Source: VXRD01 sp965242535 (GTDB lineage Bacteria > Latescibacterota > UBA2968). Taken from it: a DNA stretch of 64,000 bases. Under the pieces are notes generated by a model. That model was not told the origin of the DNA. It saw only the letters and a program-made list of their open reading frames with translations, and did not search any database. The position numbers and the translations under genes were made by a program. The stretch lies in the NCBI GenBank assembly GCA_965242535.1, contig OZ251458.1, forward strand, positions 682,001 through 746,000, read 5' to 3'. Positions 17,667 through 26,598 of the stretch are shown one piece after another (the stretch's first letter is position 1; every line of letters begins with the position of its first letter).

Positions 17667-18781
17667 TCTTTTGCCTTTCCAAAACAGTACAAGGTGCCAT
17701 CTGTCGTGCCGATAATCAGCCGTTGTCGCGCCACGGCCGGCGAAGCCACAAAGCCCGAGCCGGCGACAAATTCCCATTCGGGTTCGCCGGTTTGGAGATT
17801 TAATGCCAGGAGTTTGCCGCCTGTGGTGGCCGCAAACACGCGCCCGCCCGCGATGACCGGGGAGGCTTCAAACCGGGATCGAGAGGCGTAGGTCCACGCG
17901 GTTTCGCCCGTGTCCGGGTTCAAGGCGTGAACCAATTTGTCGCGGCCCGCAACGACGAGGAGATCGGCGGCGAGGGCAGGCGATGCGTAGTAGGGAAATT
18001 TGCGCTGGGGATGTTCGTATTGCCACGCGATCTTTTTCGCGACGAGGTCGATGCCCAACACTTGGTTGCCGTACGTGCCCACATAAGCGCGGGCGTTGTC
18101 TATCGCGACGCTCGCCGCCACGTACGCATGGAGTGCGATTTGCGATTGTTCTTTGCCGCTGGCGATGTCGATCACGCGCAAGAGCCCATCGCAACCCGCG
18201 ATGAAGGTGCGCGCTTGCGCGATGGCCGGCATGCCGTGGACGTAGCCATCGGTTTCGACCTTCCACAGCAAGGCCCCGTCCTTTGGCGCGAGGCAATACA
18301 AGAACTGATCGTAAGAGCCAAACAGGATGCGATTTTCGGTCGCATTGGCCGATGAGATGATTTCCCCATCCGTTTGAAAGGTCCATAAACCGTTCCCGGT
18401 TTGGGCATCGACCGCGTGAAAGACGCCATTGCCATCGCCGAAAAATACGGCGTTGTCAAAAACCAATGGCGATGCTTTGACTTCGCCCGTTGCGGAATAG
18501 TTCCACAGCAGCGCGCCGCTGTTCAAATCAAAGGCGTAAAATTTTTCGTCCAACCCGCCTACATAGACCGCGTTTTGCCAAATTGCGGCCGTGGATTCAA
18601 TGCCGAATTCGATTTGTGCGGTCCACAAAACCGACAGGTCATCGGGCAAGGCGACCTGTGCAACGCCTGTGGATCGCGCATCCCCGCGAAACCGCGTCCA
18701 GTCTTCTGCGCGGAGGGGAAGGGCGAATAAGAGCAAAAAAATAATCGCGGATAGCGGATGCAGGCGGGAGAGGGCGTTCAT
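17663..18781 (-). CDS. PQQ-like beta-propeller protein in the dehydrogenase/radical SAM operon
   Basis: The 372-residue protein has a signal peptide (MNALSRLHPLSAIIFLLLFALPLRAEDW), so the blades act outside the cytoplasm. The blades have PQQ-like signatures: SGALLWNYSATG, TGNGLWTFQTDG, DGALLWKVETDG, VAKKIAWQYEHP, TGETAWTYASRS and TGEPEWEFVAGS. It overlaps both neighbours by 4 bases (ATGA at 18778-18781 with the alcohol dehydrogenase stop, and 17663-17666 with the radical SAM start). That fixes the start and implies matched expression with two apparently cytoplasmic enzymes. It may be a periplasmic sensor or scaffold; no catalytic residues can be recognised. Confidence 0.85.
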   Translation of the reverse strand: MNALSRLHPLSAIIFLLLFALPLRAEDWTRFRGDARSTGVAQVALPDDLSVLWTAQIEFGIESTAAIWQNAVYVGGLDEKFYAFDLNSGALLWNYSATGEVKASPLVFDNAVFFGDGNGVFHAVDAQTGNGLWTFQTDGEIISSANATENRILFGSYDQFLYCLAPKDGALLWKVETDGYVHGMPAIAQARTFIAGCDGLLRVIDIASGKEQSQIALHAYVAASVAIDNARAYVGTYGNQVLGIDLVAKKIAWQYEHPQRKFPYYASPALAADLLVVAGRDKLVHALNPDTGETAWTYASRSRFEASPVIAGGRVFAATTGGKLLALNLQTGEPEWEFVAGSGFVASPAVARQRLIIGTTDGTLYCFGKAKE

Positions 18782-19935
18782 TCGTACACCGATTCGTAAA
18801 GGGACAGATAGGCAGGCTCGTCAACCGGTCTCGGGTTAAACGCCCCCGTCCATTGTTCCGTTGCGTTTTTTGCCAGCGATGGGAGGCGGTCGCGGGCGAT
18901 GCCGAGGTCGCGCAGGCGATGTGGGAGATCGGCGCGGTCTTTTAGGGCGATGATTTTTTGCGCGAGGGCGTCGGGATTTTCGCACAGGCCGCGATAGCGC
19001 GCGCCTTGGGTTTCCCCGTTGAATCGGATGACCGCGGGCAGCATGAGGCCCACGGCGACGCCGTGGGGGATGCCGAAATGCGCGGTTAGGGGATTGGCGC
19101 ATGCATGCGCCGCGCCCAACATGGCGTTTTCGATGGCCGCGCCTGCAAAATGCGCCCCCAATAACATGTTGCTCCGCGCCGCGCTGTCGGACGGATGGGC
19201 GAGCACGCGCTCAAAGCTCCGAGAGAGCAGGCGCCACGCTTTTTGCGCGAACATAACCGAGATGGCGTTGCGCCGCGTGGAGACATAGCTTTCGATGGCG
19301 TGGGCTATGGCGTCGATACCCGTTGCGGCGGCGACGCGTCTCGGCACGCTTTCGATGAGGGATGGGTCGAGGATGACGGTTTTGAATCGCGCTTTGAGGT
19401 CGCCACAAGCCATTTTGACATGGGTGTCGGCATCGGCGATCAGGGCGTAGGATTGCGCTTCGCTTCCGGTGCCCGCGGTGGTCGGGATGCCGATAGACGG
19501 CAACATGGGCGCGGGCGCGTGTCCCATGCCGCGGTAATCCGCCATTTGCCCGCCGTTGGTGAGGATGAAGTTGATGCCCTTGGCGCAGTCCATCGCGCTG
19601 CCGCCGCCCAAGCCGATGATGCAGTCGATAGCGCCCCGCGCTTTTGCAAACGCCACGCCCGCCGAGACGTGTTGCGCGGTCGGGTTTTCACCCGCGCCGT
19701 CGAACGCGCAACACGCGAGGGACGCGCTTTGGAGCGACTCGAGTGCGCGATCCACAAACCCAGCGCGCACAATGCCCGGGTCCGTGACGAGTAGGATGCG
19801 GCTGCCGCCCAGTTCTTTTGCGCGTTGCCCGAGTTGCGCGAGGGTTCCCTCGCCAAAGACCACGCGCGTTGTGGGATGAAAGTCAAAGGCCGTGTGCAAG
19901 GCGGACGCTCTTTCTATCCGGCCCGCCTGGCCCAT
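18778..19935 (-). CDS. Iron-type (group III) alcohol dehydrogenase
   Basis: The 385-residue protein is a full-length Fe-ADH, an NAD(P)-dependent alcohol/aldehyde oxidoreductase with a divalent metal. The dinucleotide-binding GGGSAMDCAK lies at 110-119 and PTTAGTGSEA at 151-160. The metal ligands are all present: Asp208, His212 (GIDAIAHAIE), His277 (AAHACANPL) and His291 (GIPHG), with the 14-residue spacing between the two last histidines seen in the family. It overlaps the aldehyde dehydrogenase stop by 22 bases if the ATG at 19935 is used. No strong ribosome-binding site precedes that ATG, and a TTG at about 19899 is an alternative start. Together with the neighbour it could interconvert acyl-CoA or acid, aldehyde and alcohol. 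Confidence 0.92.
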   Translation of the reverse strand: MGQAGRIERASALHTAFDFHPTTRVVFGEGTLAQLGQRAKELGGSRILLVTDPGIVRAGFVDRALESLQSASLACCAFDGAGENPTAQHVSAGVAFAKARGAIDCIIGLGGGSAMDCAKGINFILTNGGQMADYRGMGHAPAPMLPSIGIPTTAGTGSEAQSYALIADADTHVKMACGDLKARFKTVILDPSLIESVPRRVAAATGIDAIAHAIESYVSTRRNAISVMFAQKAWRLLSRSFERVLAHPSDSAARSNMLLGAHFAGAAIENAMLGAAHACANPLTAHFGIPHGVAVGLMLPAVIRFNGETQGARYRGLCENPDALAQKIIALKDRADLPHRLRDLGIARDRLPSLAKNATEQWTGAFNPRPVDEPAYLSLYESVYE

Positions 19936-21341
19936 TGCAGGGCGCGCTGGCGGTACAGGTGTTCGAATAAATTGCCTTCATGGGGCTGATCCCACGAGAG
20001 TTGATGCGTGGGGATGGCGCCCACATTGAGGCGTTCGACATGGGGGGACGCGAGCAAGTCGTCGATCAACGCGCGGTCTTCTGTCAACGCGGTCACCACG
20101 AGGCTCGGCCCGATTTTGTCCAACATTGCCGATTGCGGGACTTCCACCACGCTCGCAAAGGGGAACAGGTATTCGGTATTCGCCAAGGGGTGTGCCGCAT
20201 CCTCGCACCGGATAACGGTGGGATTCAAAAATTTCAAGCCGCCGATTTCCACGAGGCGGTCGCCGCGCAATTTTTGTGTGAGGTCTTCCGCGCCCGGGGT
20301 TTTGAGGTGGATGTCTATGGCACCTGATATTTGCTCTGCGAACGCGGGATTGGTGAAGGCGGCGATTTGCGCGTCGGGATCGTCTAAGGGCCGGGCGAGG
20401 ATGGTCGCGAGTCGCTCGGCGAGTGCTTCGGCGAGTTCTCGACCGCGGGCGGGCACCCACACGCCGGACGCATTGATGCAGGAGCGACCGCCGTTTGCGG
20501 CGATGGAGGCCGCGATGAGGTCGAGGTGGTCTTCCCAGCGGTCTATCTCGTCTTCGCCGATGATGATTTTGCTCTGCCCCGGCCCGTGGATTTCCACGCG
20601 GGGATCGCTTTGCCACGCCGCGACCGTCGCCCCGCCGCCAAAGAGCATGGCGCGCCCGCAACGCAATAGGATTTCGGTGGCGCCGCCGTGATCCGTGGGG
20701 TAAAACCCAAAGGCTTCGGCCGGGCAACCGGCTTTGATGAATGCCTGTGCGACGCGGAAGGGCGTCCACGGTTCCTCGCGCCCGGGTTTCAAAACCAAGG
20801 GCACTTTGAGCGGGATGGCGGGCAACCACAGCGCGTGTACCCCAGGCGAGTTGCTCGGCAAGATCGCGCCCAGGGCATCGGTTTGGCAAATATAACTGAG
20901 GGAGCGGCCATCTTGATCGCACCAGCCCCCGTCGAGCACCGAGAGGTTTAAGCCGCGCGTTAGGCCGCCCAAGATGGGTTCGATTTCATCGCAGGCGCGT
21001 TGAATTTTTGCCATGTTCGCGCGGCAGAGGACTTCGGGCATGCCCGTCGTGCCCGACACTTGCTCGACGTAGTCTTCGGGCGATTGGACGCCATCGCCGA
21101 GGGGCAAGTCCGCGTTTGCAAACAAGTGCGCGGCGCGACGGGTGATGGCGATGAGTTCGGCAACGCCCATGCGGTCTAGCGCGCGTTTGTTCGCGGCGGC
21201 GGCGTTTAGGTCTTTGGCGACCAACCCCCGGTTTGCCTGACTGACCCGGACGAATGGCTCGCGCGTTTGGATGTGCGCGACTTCCTGAACGCTCAAACTC
21301 GTATAGGGTTTCCCCGCGCGTAAAATGGGAATGTGAATCAT
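19914..21341 (-). CDS. Aldehyde dehydrogenase-superfamily protein (possible acyl-CoA reductase)
   Basis: The 475-residue protein has the ALDH fold signatures SNSPG (163-167), LVLKPGREEP (Lys185) and the catalytic cysteine in NGGRSCINASG (Cys288). The region before the Cys is unusual for a classical ALDH. Together with the fold it suggests an acylating type or LuxC-like acyl-CoA reductase, but that is not certain. The start at 21341 has AGAGGA 8 bases upstream. It is the first gene of the overlapping set ALDH, Fe-ADH, propeller, radical SAM. The heptad/hairpin element lies upstream, between it and the transglutaminase gene, so the operon promoter should be in 21342-21390 or further right. Confidence 0.85.
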   Translation of the reverse strand: MIHIPILRAGKPYTSLSVQEVAHIQTREPFVRVSQANRGLVAKDLNAAAANKRALDRMGVAELIAITRRAAHLFANADLPLGDGVQSPEDYVEQVSGTTGMPEVLCRANMAKIQRACDEIEPILGGLTRGLNLSVLDGGWCDQDGRSLSYICQTDALGAILPSNSPGVHALWLPAIPLKVPLVLKPGREEPWTPFRVAQAFIKAGCPAEAFGFYPTDHGGATEILLRCGRAMLFGGGATVAAWQSDPRVEIHGPGQSKIIIGEDEIDRWEDHLDLIAASIAANGGRSCINASGVWVPARGRELAEALAERLATILARPLDDPDAQIAAFTNPAFAEQISGAIDIHLKTPGAEDLTQKLRGDRLVEIGGLKFLNPTVIRCEDAAHPLANTEYLFPFASVVEVPQSAMLDKIGPSLVVTALTEDRALIDDLLASPHVERLNVGAIPTHQLSWDQPHEGNLFEHLYRQRALQWARRAG

Positions 21342-21390
21342 GGCTTATTCCTCTTGTTGCGGCTGTGGCCCTCTCCCGTCTTGTAGCTTC

Positions 21391-21540
21391 GGACAGGCAC
21401 GGGGGCCTGTCCCTACGATTGCGATTGCTTCTTCCGTCTTCCGTCTTCCGTCTTCCGTCTTCCGTCTCCCGTCTTCCGTCTTCCGTCTTCCGTCTTCCGT
21501 CTTCCGTCTTCCGTCTTCCGTCTTCCGTCTCCCGTCTTTT
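21391..21540. repeat. Composite 3' element: hairpin plus heptad tract, copy 3
   Basis: A perfect hairpin at 21391-21416 (GGACAGGC / GCCTGTCC, then CTAC) is followed by about 16 units of the heptamer CTTCCGT (21429-21540), the most regular of the three tracts. The tract runs right up to the stop codon of the transglutaminase gene (stop at 21540-21542). Confidence 0.92.
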
Positions 21541-23423
21541 CATCTTTTAGACACAAAAACGTAAGGGGTTTGATCGGCTTTCACGATCTCCTGCATAAAA
21601 GCGACATAAGTTTCGTACTGCGACAGCGGGATTTGTTTTTTTGTCAACGCGAATGTTCGGGTGTGGTGCAACGCGCCATCTGAAAAGCGATAGGTGGTTT
21701 TGAAAGAACCAAAGGGCATTGTGATTTCCTTTGTTTCGGGCGCGGTTTCCAAGGCGTATCCCTCTGGAATGTCGATGGATAGGGAGTCGATATGCGTATA
21801 GGGATAGGAATGGTACACGGCGAATTGGCGTTCCTTTTCCCTCGGCACATCCCTAGGGGTGGCGCGGTTCACGATGTTGGGATTCACAAAGAGTCTCTTC
21901 GCGCTGCGCGTGCCGAATTTGCCGGACGTGCCGCTGAGGCGCACTTCGAGGGGTTGATCGAAATCCTCGTTCAGATGATCGATCTCGTAAGTCGCCAAGT
22001 CCAGTACGGGCAAATATTTGCCGAGCTGTCCGCTCAGGTAACGCTTTCGGCCCTCCGCTTTGTTGCCGTGCAAATTGTGTCTCAACTTCGTCGCGACGTG
22101 ACCCGTGCCCGATAGCTCGCCCGAAAAAGTGAATGTGCCGAGCGAGGTGAGACGACCGGTGATGGCGCTGATTTGGCGGTTGTCGCGGCTCGTACTCTGC
22201 GGCGTGCGGATGATTTCTCCTGCGTCTTCTTTGACCACGAGCACGTCGCATCCCTCGTCCACGGCTGGCAAATGGCCTGCGGCGATGAGATCCGCAGTGC
22301 ATTCCAGCCAGAGCGTGTCGCGCTTGAGGGGGACAAATGCGATGCAGTGGTTGAACTGACTGGAGGGAAACTCCCGAATCAATACGCCGCGGTCGCGCGT
22401 GCCGATCAGGGTTGGATAGGCAGAGATGCCGCAGGCTTTGAGCATGGCGATCATGAACGTGGAGAGGTCCTTGCAATCGCCGTATTTGTTTTTCAACACC
22501 CATTCTGCCGAATACGGTTGCCACGCGCCAATGCCCAGTTCAATGGCGACATACCGCGTTTGGTCTTGGAGATAGCGGTAGAGGATCTCCACTTTTTGCC
22601 GGTCACTGCTGGCTTTGGACACCAACTTTTGCACTTTCTGCACGGCACTTTGCGGCAGGTCATACCGCCCCTTTGCCAGCGCTTTGTACCACATTGCCAC
22701 CGCGTCCCAAGATGCAAACGAGCCGGGGGATTTGCCGATTTGGAATTTTGCGGGCGCGAAAAAAAGCCCCATCTGGATTCGATCTTCGGGAGGCATGGAT
22801 CGCTCTTGGACGGTCGGTTTAATGCGTTCCAACGACCAAGTGCGTTCAGATGAGGTCTCGCGCGTCGGGGATTCCGCCAACCCAATGGCATGGGTTCGGT
22901 AATCGATTTTGTCGTGTCCAATGAGTGTGTAGGTGGAATTTAGGACCGGGACATCTTGCTGTGGATGCCATGAAGGCCAGAAGAACAAGCTGTTGCATTC
23001 CTGTTCATACGTGTATTCCACCAGATATGGAAATGTGCGGGCCTCTAATTCAAAGGCCCGATATTTGGTGTCTTGATACAGGGTGAACCCGGGGACGTAG
23101 GAGTTTTTCCGAATTTTGCCTTTGTCCAATTTTCGGATCAAATTGCCATCCGCATCCAAAACTCTGCCCGCGATGTGCGTGCATGTGAGGTATTCGTTTT
23201 CCAATATCGTCACCCATCCGTACTTTTTTCCCGCCTCGTTGTAAATTTTGACGACCCGATGTTTGCGGTAGGTGGCCTTGTTTTGCCCGCGGACGACAAA
23301 TTCGTTTTCATCCCGCACGACGACCGCATCGACAGCCTCCGGCCAGAGCCCATCTTCGGTTGCCCATGCGCGAGTGGCAAGTAGCGAGACCACGAGTACT
23401 GCCCATTTGAATCCGACACGCAT
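21540..23423 (-). CDS. Secreted DUF3857/transglutaminase-like protein with intact triad
   Basis: The 627-residue protein starts at ATG 23423 (GAGGAGG upstream) with a signal peptide cleaved near ATRAWA-TE. The first half is DUF3857-like. The second has the transglutaminase core with Cys317 (KYGDCKDLST), His359 (QFNHCIAF) and Asp377 (LECTADL), a complete papain-like triad. Such proteins are periplasmic or surface proteins of unknown substrate, possibly acting as proteases, peptide ligases or structural proteins. It follows a paralogue at 23487 by 63 bases, and the two are probably cotranscribed. Confidence 0.88.
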   Translation of the reverse strand: MRVGFKWAVLVVSLLATRAWATEDGLWPEAVDAVVVRDENEFVVRGQNKATYRKHRVVKIYNEAGKKYGWVTILENEYLTCTHIAGRVLDADGNLIRKLDKGKIRKNSYVPGFTLYQDTKYRAFELEARTFPYLVEYTYEQECNSLFFWPSWHPQQDVPVLNSTYTLIGHDKIDYRTHAIGLAESPTRETSSERTWSLERIKPTVQERSMPPEDRIQMGLFFAPAKFQIGKSPGSFASWDAVAMWYKALAKGRYDLPQSAVQKVQKLVSKASSDRQKVEILYRYLQDQTRYVAIELGIGAWQPYSAEWVLKNKYGDCKDLSTFMIAMLKACGISAYPTLIGTRDRGVLIREFPSSQFNHCIAFVPLKRDTLWLECTADLIAAGHLPAVDEGCDVLVVKEDAGEIIRTPQSTSRDNRQISAITGRLTSLGTFTFSGELSGTGHVATKLRHNLHGNKAEGRKRYLSGQLGKYLPVLDLATYEIDHLNEDFDQPLEVRLSGTSGKFGTRSAKRLFVNPNIVNRATPRDVPREKERQFAVYHSYPYTHIDSLSIDIPEGYALETAPETKEITMPFGSFKTTYRFSDGALHHTRTFALTKKQIPLSQYETYVAFMQEIVKADQTPYVFVSKR

Positions 23424-23486
23424 AGCTCCAAACCTCCTCTCGTTCAGACGCGGTACCCCGCTCCGCGTCTTTTTCCAAACCCCCAC

Positions 23487-25421
23487 TCATTCGCTGGTTT
23501 CCATCGGTTTTCGGCGCAAGACCATCTGCCCGCGATCGGCACTCGCGATCTGCGAGTACGCATTTCTGAGCCGGGGGTATTGCGCGGCCGTGTAAAAAAC
23601 GCGGTTCAAGGAGAACGCGCGCTGGAAATGCACGCCATTGCTGTCCGCGTCGCAAGCGGAGCGAAACCGAAGGCCGAGGGACGTAACCGTCTGTTCTTCG
23701 GGCAGTTCGACGATCTCGAACGCCGCCGGCAAGGTCAAATCGACCGTTTCTTCAGAAGCCAATCCGTAGTTGAACTCGACTGGAAAATGCCGTTTTTCGC
23801 GTTTGAAGGGATTGGATTGCAACTGGTGGAGCAAGGCCGAGGGGCAGTAGATCATATCGCCGACCACCTGGGCGTAATTTTGAATCCGATAGTCGATTTG
23901 AACTTCGAGCGGCAGATCGACTTCTCGCTCGCTCGCGATCTGAAAGGTATCCACGCTCACTTCGCCGAACCGGGTTTCCAAAAATTCTTCGACGTATTGT
24001 CGCGGCTTTTTCTTCGCCAACTTTCCGCGCTCTGACCTGCCGCGATAGCCCTCAAATTCAATCGTTGTCCGACAGAGGAGATCGCCGTTTTCCGTCAGCC
24101 TCGCCCGCGTGGTCGACCGGCGGGTGGCGGCGTCTTTGGGCGTGGGAATCTCCACGACTGCGCCCTCGTTCTCTTTGACCAAAAACCCCTTCTCGGACAG
24201 ATAATTGGGCGGCAACAAGTCAAACGGGCACTGCTCGTCATTGGCGTCCAAAAAATAGACGCGGTCGTCTATGGGCACATAAGCTATCGTGTGGTTGAGC
24301 TGTTGCCGTTGCGGGTGGTCCTCTTGAAAGCGACCGTTGTTGCGGGTGGAGATGAGCAAGGGCCGGGCGTCGAGACCGGCGGCGTTTAGCATGGCGATGA
24401 GCAACAGGTTTTTCTCCGCCGAGCGGCCCCGTTTCCTTTTGATCAGATCGATGGGGCTCCGGGCCTCCGAACCCGAGGTCGATGTTTCTATCGAGTCTCG
24501 CACGTAGCTGTAAATCGCCCGCGCTCTGGCCTGGGCGTCTCGGGTTTCGGGCGCGATGGCGAGCGTCTGTTTTTGCAAGGTCCTGCTTTGTCGGAGGAGC
24601 GGCCTGCGCTCCTTTTGAAACTCTTCGGCCAAGTCGTCCCATGTCTTTGAGATCATCGTCGGCTTGGATAGGGGGTCGTTGGGGTTTCTGTGAGAGACGA
24701 TTTGGAAATACAGCGTGGCCAAATAGTTTTTGAGCGTGGTTATGTGGGGTTCGGGCTTGAGGGCCGGCAAATTTTCCGCCCGCCATATAAATTTGCCTAT
24801 CAAGGCGGTTCCCAACTGCGAATCGGCGACGTGAAAGGATTCGCGCGTTGGCTCTGGCACGTCGCTGTTGCTGGCAAAGGCCCGATAATCGAGGCCCTCG
24901 GGAACGATGAGGGTCAATTCGCTCAACTTTGTAAATTCCCGGTTCTGAAACCGCCAGGGCGCGAGAAAGTACAGGCTTTTGTTGGTGATTTCATAAGCGT
25001 ATTCGATGACCGCGCCCACTTCGATGCCGGGGATGGCGAATACTTTTTCCGATCCGCGTCCGCGCTTCTTGGTGAAGATGTCCTTTTTCGGAAGCGCGAT
25101 TTTTTTCCCCGTGGGCAAAATGGCCTGCGCCCGCAAGTTGTCTATTTTGTCCTGCGATCCGAGATAGATGGATACATCGCCGTGTTTCAGGCCGCGTTCC
25201 GTGAGAATTTTGATGCGGGTGTGCCGCTGAATCACGAGCTCCGATCGCAAGGTGATGGCGATGGTGCCTTTGTCGAACAAAATTACAGCGTCGGCTTCCG
25301 GGTCTTCGGGAAGAGTGGTCATGCCCAAAATTTCATCGGACACCTCTCCCCACTCTTGTGCCAGGAGGGGGGCCGCACAAACCGACAGACAGACGATCAA
25401 AATTCGCATTGCGTGTCTCAT
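23487..25421 (-). CDS. DUF3857/transglutaminase-like paralogue lacking the catalytic Cys
   Basis: The 644-residue protein starts at ATG 25421 with a signal peptide (MRHAMRILIVCLSVCAAPLLAQ). It has the same architecture as its downstream neighbour. Aligning on the shared IAML, the active-site Cys position is Ser334 (RGRSAEKNLLLIAML against YGDCKDLSTFMIAML), while the His (LNHTIAY, His377) and the Asp (FLDAND, Asp392) remain. It is therefore probably a pseudoenzyme or has a changed chemistry. The start lies only 13 bases after the stop of the adenylating enzyme, suggesting one operon: ligase, Ser-paralogue, Cys-paralogue. Confidence 0.85.
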   Translation of the reverse strand: MRHAMRILIVCLSVCAAPLLAQEWGEVSDEILGMTTLPEDPEADAVILFDKGTIAITLRSELVIQRHTRIKILTERGLKHGDVSIYLGSQDKIDNLRAQAILPTGKKIALPKKDIFTKKRGRGSEKVFAIPGIEVGAVIEYAYEITNKSLYFLAPWRFQNREFTKLSELTLIVPEGLDYRAFASNSDVPEPTRESFHVADSQLGTALIGKFIWRAENLPALKPEPHITTLKNYLATLYFQIVSHRNPNDPLSKPTMISKTWDDLAEEFQKERRPLLRQSRTLQKQTLAIAPETRDAQARARAIYSYVRDSIETSTSGSEARSPIDLIKRKRGRSAEKNLLLIAMLNAAGLDARPLLISTRNNGRFQEDHPQRQQLNHTIAYVPIDDRVYFLDANDEQCPFDLLPPNYLSEKGFLVKENEGAVVEIPTPKDAATRRSTTRARLTENGDLLCRTTIEFEGYRGRSERGKLAKKKPRQYVEEFLETRFGEVSVDTFQIASEREVDLPLEVQIDYRIQNYAQVVGDMIYCPSALLHQLQSNPFKREKRHFPVEFNYGLASEETVDLTLPAAFEIVELPEEQTVTSLGLRFRSACDADSNGVHFQRAFSLNRVFYTAAQYPRLRNAYSQIASADRGQMVLRRKPMETSE

Positions 25422-25434
25422 GTCAATCCCTTTG

Positions 25435-26523
25435 CTAATAAACTCCCACGACCACGGATTCCTGCAATTCGGAGAACAGGCCGAGGTTTCGCACGCCATC
25501 CCAGGGATAGGCTTCGATGGGTTGGGCGCGTTCGGCTTCGTCGCGCTCGAGGAACCGGGGCATGAAAAATTCTTTGGTGAGGGTGGTGAGTATCACGCGG
25601 CCAACCGCGTCGTAGCCGACCGTCGCGTCCGGATCGTTGGGATCGACCAATTCGATAAATGCGCGGGGCACGGGCGGGTAGTACGTGATGGCGTAGTTGT
25701 CTTCCGGCGCGAAGGGTTTGGAATAGGCGAGGCCCATGAGGGTGTTGCCGTAGGTGGGGACAAAATCGATGCCGGGGATCAGTTCTTCCCGAGCAAAGCG
25801 ATTGAATTGCGCGTCCATCTCCGTGCCGCCGCAAAAGATGCCGCTGATGCCGGCTTTTTGCAAGGATATCTTCTCGCACAATTCCTCGAGGAGCTTGGGC
25901 GTGGTGAACATGCATTTCACGTTGTCGTTGGCGCGCAAAATGGTGAGGGCTTGGTCGATGACGTGGGCTTTGTAGAGTTCCAATTCGTGGAACGCGCCGC
26001 GCTTGATCAACTTGTTGACCCATCGCGGATCGAGATCGACGAGAAAGCAGATCCCCCCGCGAATCTGACACAGGTATTCCACGGCCAAGCGCAAGCGGCG
26101 AGGGCCCGTCGGCCCCAGCATCAACCAATCCGCGCCCTGGGGAAAGGTCTCGTCGGAGAGGTGATCGCTGAACATTTTGTAGTCGATCTGAAAATCGTTT
26201 TGGCTGATCCGGTATTTGGGCACGCCTGTCGATCCGCCCGTTTCAAAGACGTACGTGCGTTCTCCCTCGCTGCCCTTGGGAATCCATCGGCGCACGGGCC
26301 CGCCGCGCAACCATTCGTCTTGGAAATGCCCGAGGAGCTTCAGGTCGCTGTACCCGCCGATTTCCCGACGCGGATCAAAGCCCAAGCCCCGCGCAAAGTC
26401 CAGCCAGAACGGACAACCCGTGTTGGAATCGAAATGCCATGCGACCATGTCGCGCACATGGGCATCGAGGGCGTCGCGCGCTGTTTTGACCCTGTCGGCG
26501 AGGGGTGTCGTGAGAATTTCCAT
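25435..26523 (-). CDS. LuxE/PaaK-like acyl-adenylating enzyme
   Basis: The 362-residue protein carries the adenylate-forming loop FETGGSTGVPK (92-103) and a downstream YGNTLMGLAYSKPF region corresponding to the adenine site. At this length it lacks the usual full C-terminal lid and resembles acyl-protein synthetases (LuxE) and short PaaK relatives, which activate fatty or aromatic acids. Substrate and acceptor are unknown. It begins the run with two transglutaminase-like genes. An aldehyde dehydrogenase and an alcohol dehydrogenase lie a few kb downstream on the same strand, which would make a LuxE/LuxC-like reduction route conceivable but unproven. Confidence 0.75.
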   Translation of the reverse strand: MEILTTPLADRVKTARDALDAHVRDMVAWHFDSNTGCPFWLDFARGLGFDPRREIGGYSDLKLLGHFQDEWLRGGPVRRWIPKGSEGERTYVFETGGSTGVPKYRISQNDFQIDYKMFSDHLSDETFPQGADWLMLGPTGPRRLRLAVEYLCQIRGGICFLVDLDPRWVNKLIKRGAFHELELYKAHVIDQALTILRANDNVKCMFTTPKLLEELCEKISLQKAGISGIFCGGTEMDAQFNRFAREELIPGIDFVPTYGNTLMGLAYSKPFAPEDNYAITYYPPVPRAFIELVDPNDPDATVGYDAVGRVILTTLTKEFFMPRFLERDEAERAQPIEAYPWDGVRNLGLFSELQESVVVGVY

Positions 26524-26598
26524 CGTTGTGATGACCTTTCGGTGAATCGGTTAAATCAAGTGGCGAGTTCCCGCCTCCGCGATCCGCTTTTGAGGCGG

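Noticed and set aside
21429..21540. A second CRISPR-like array
   Set aside because: The units are seven bases with no spacers: a simple tandem repeat.
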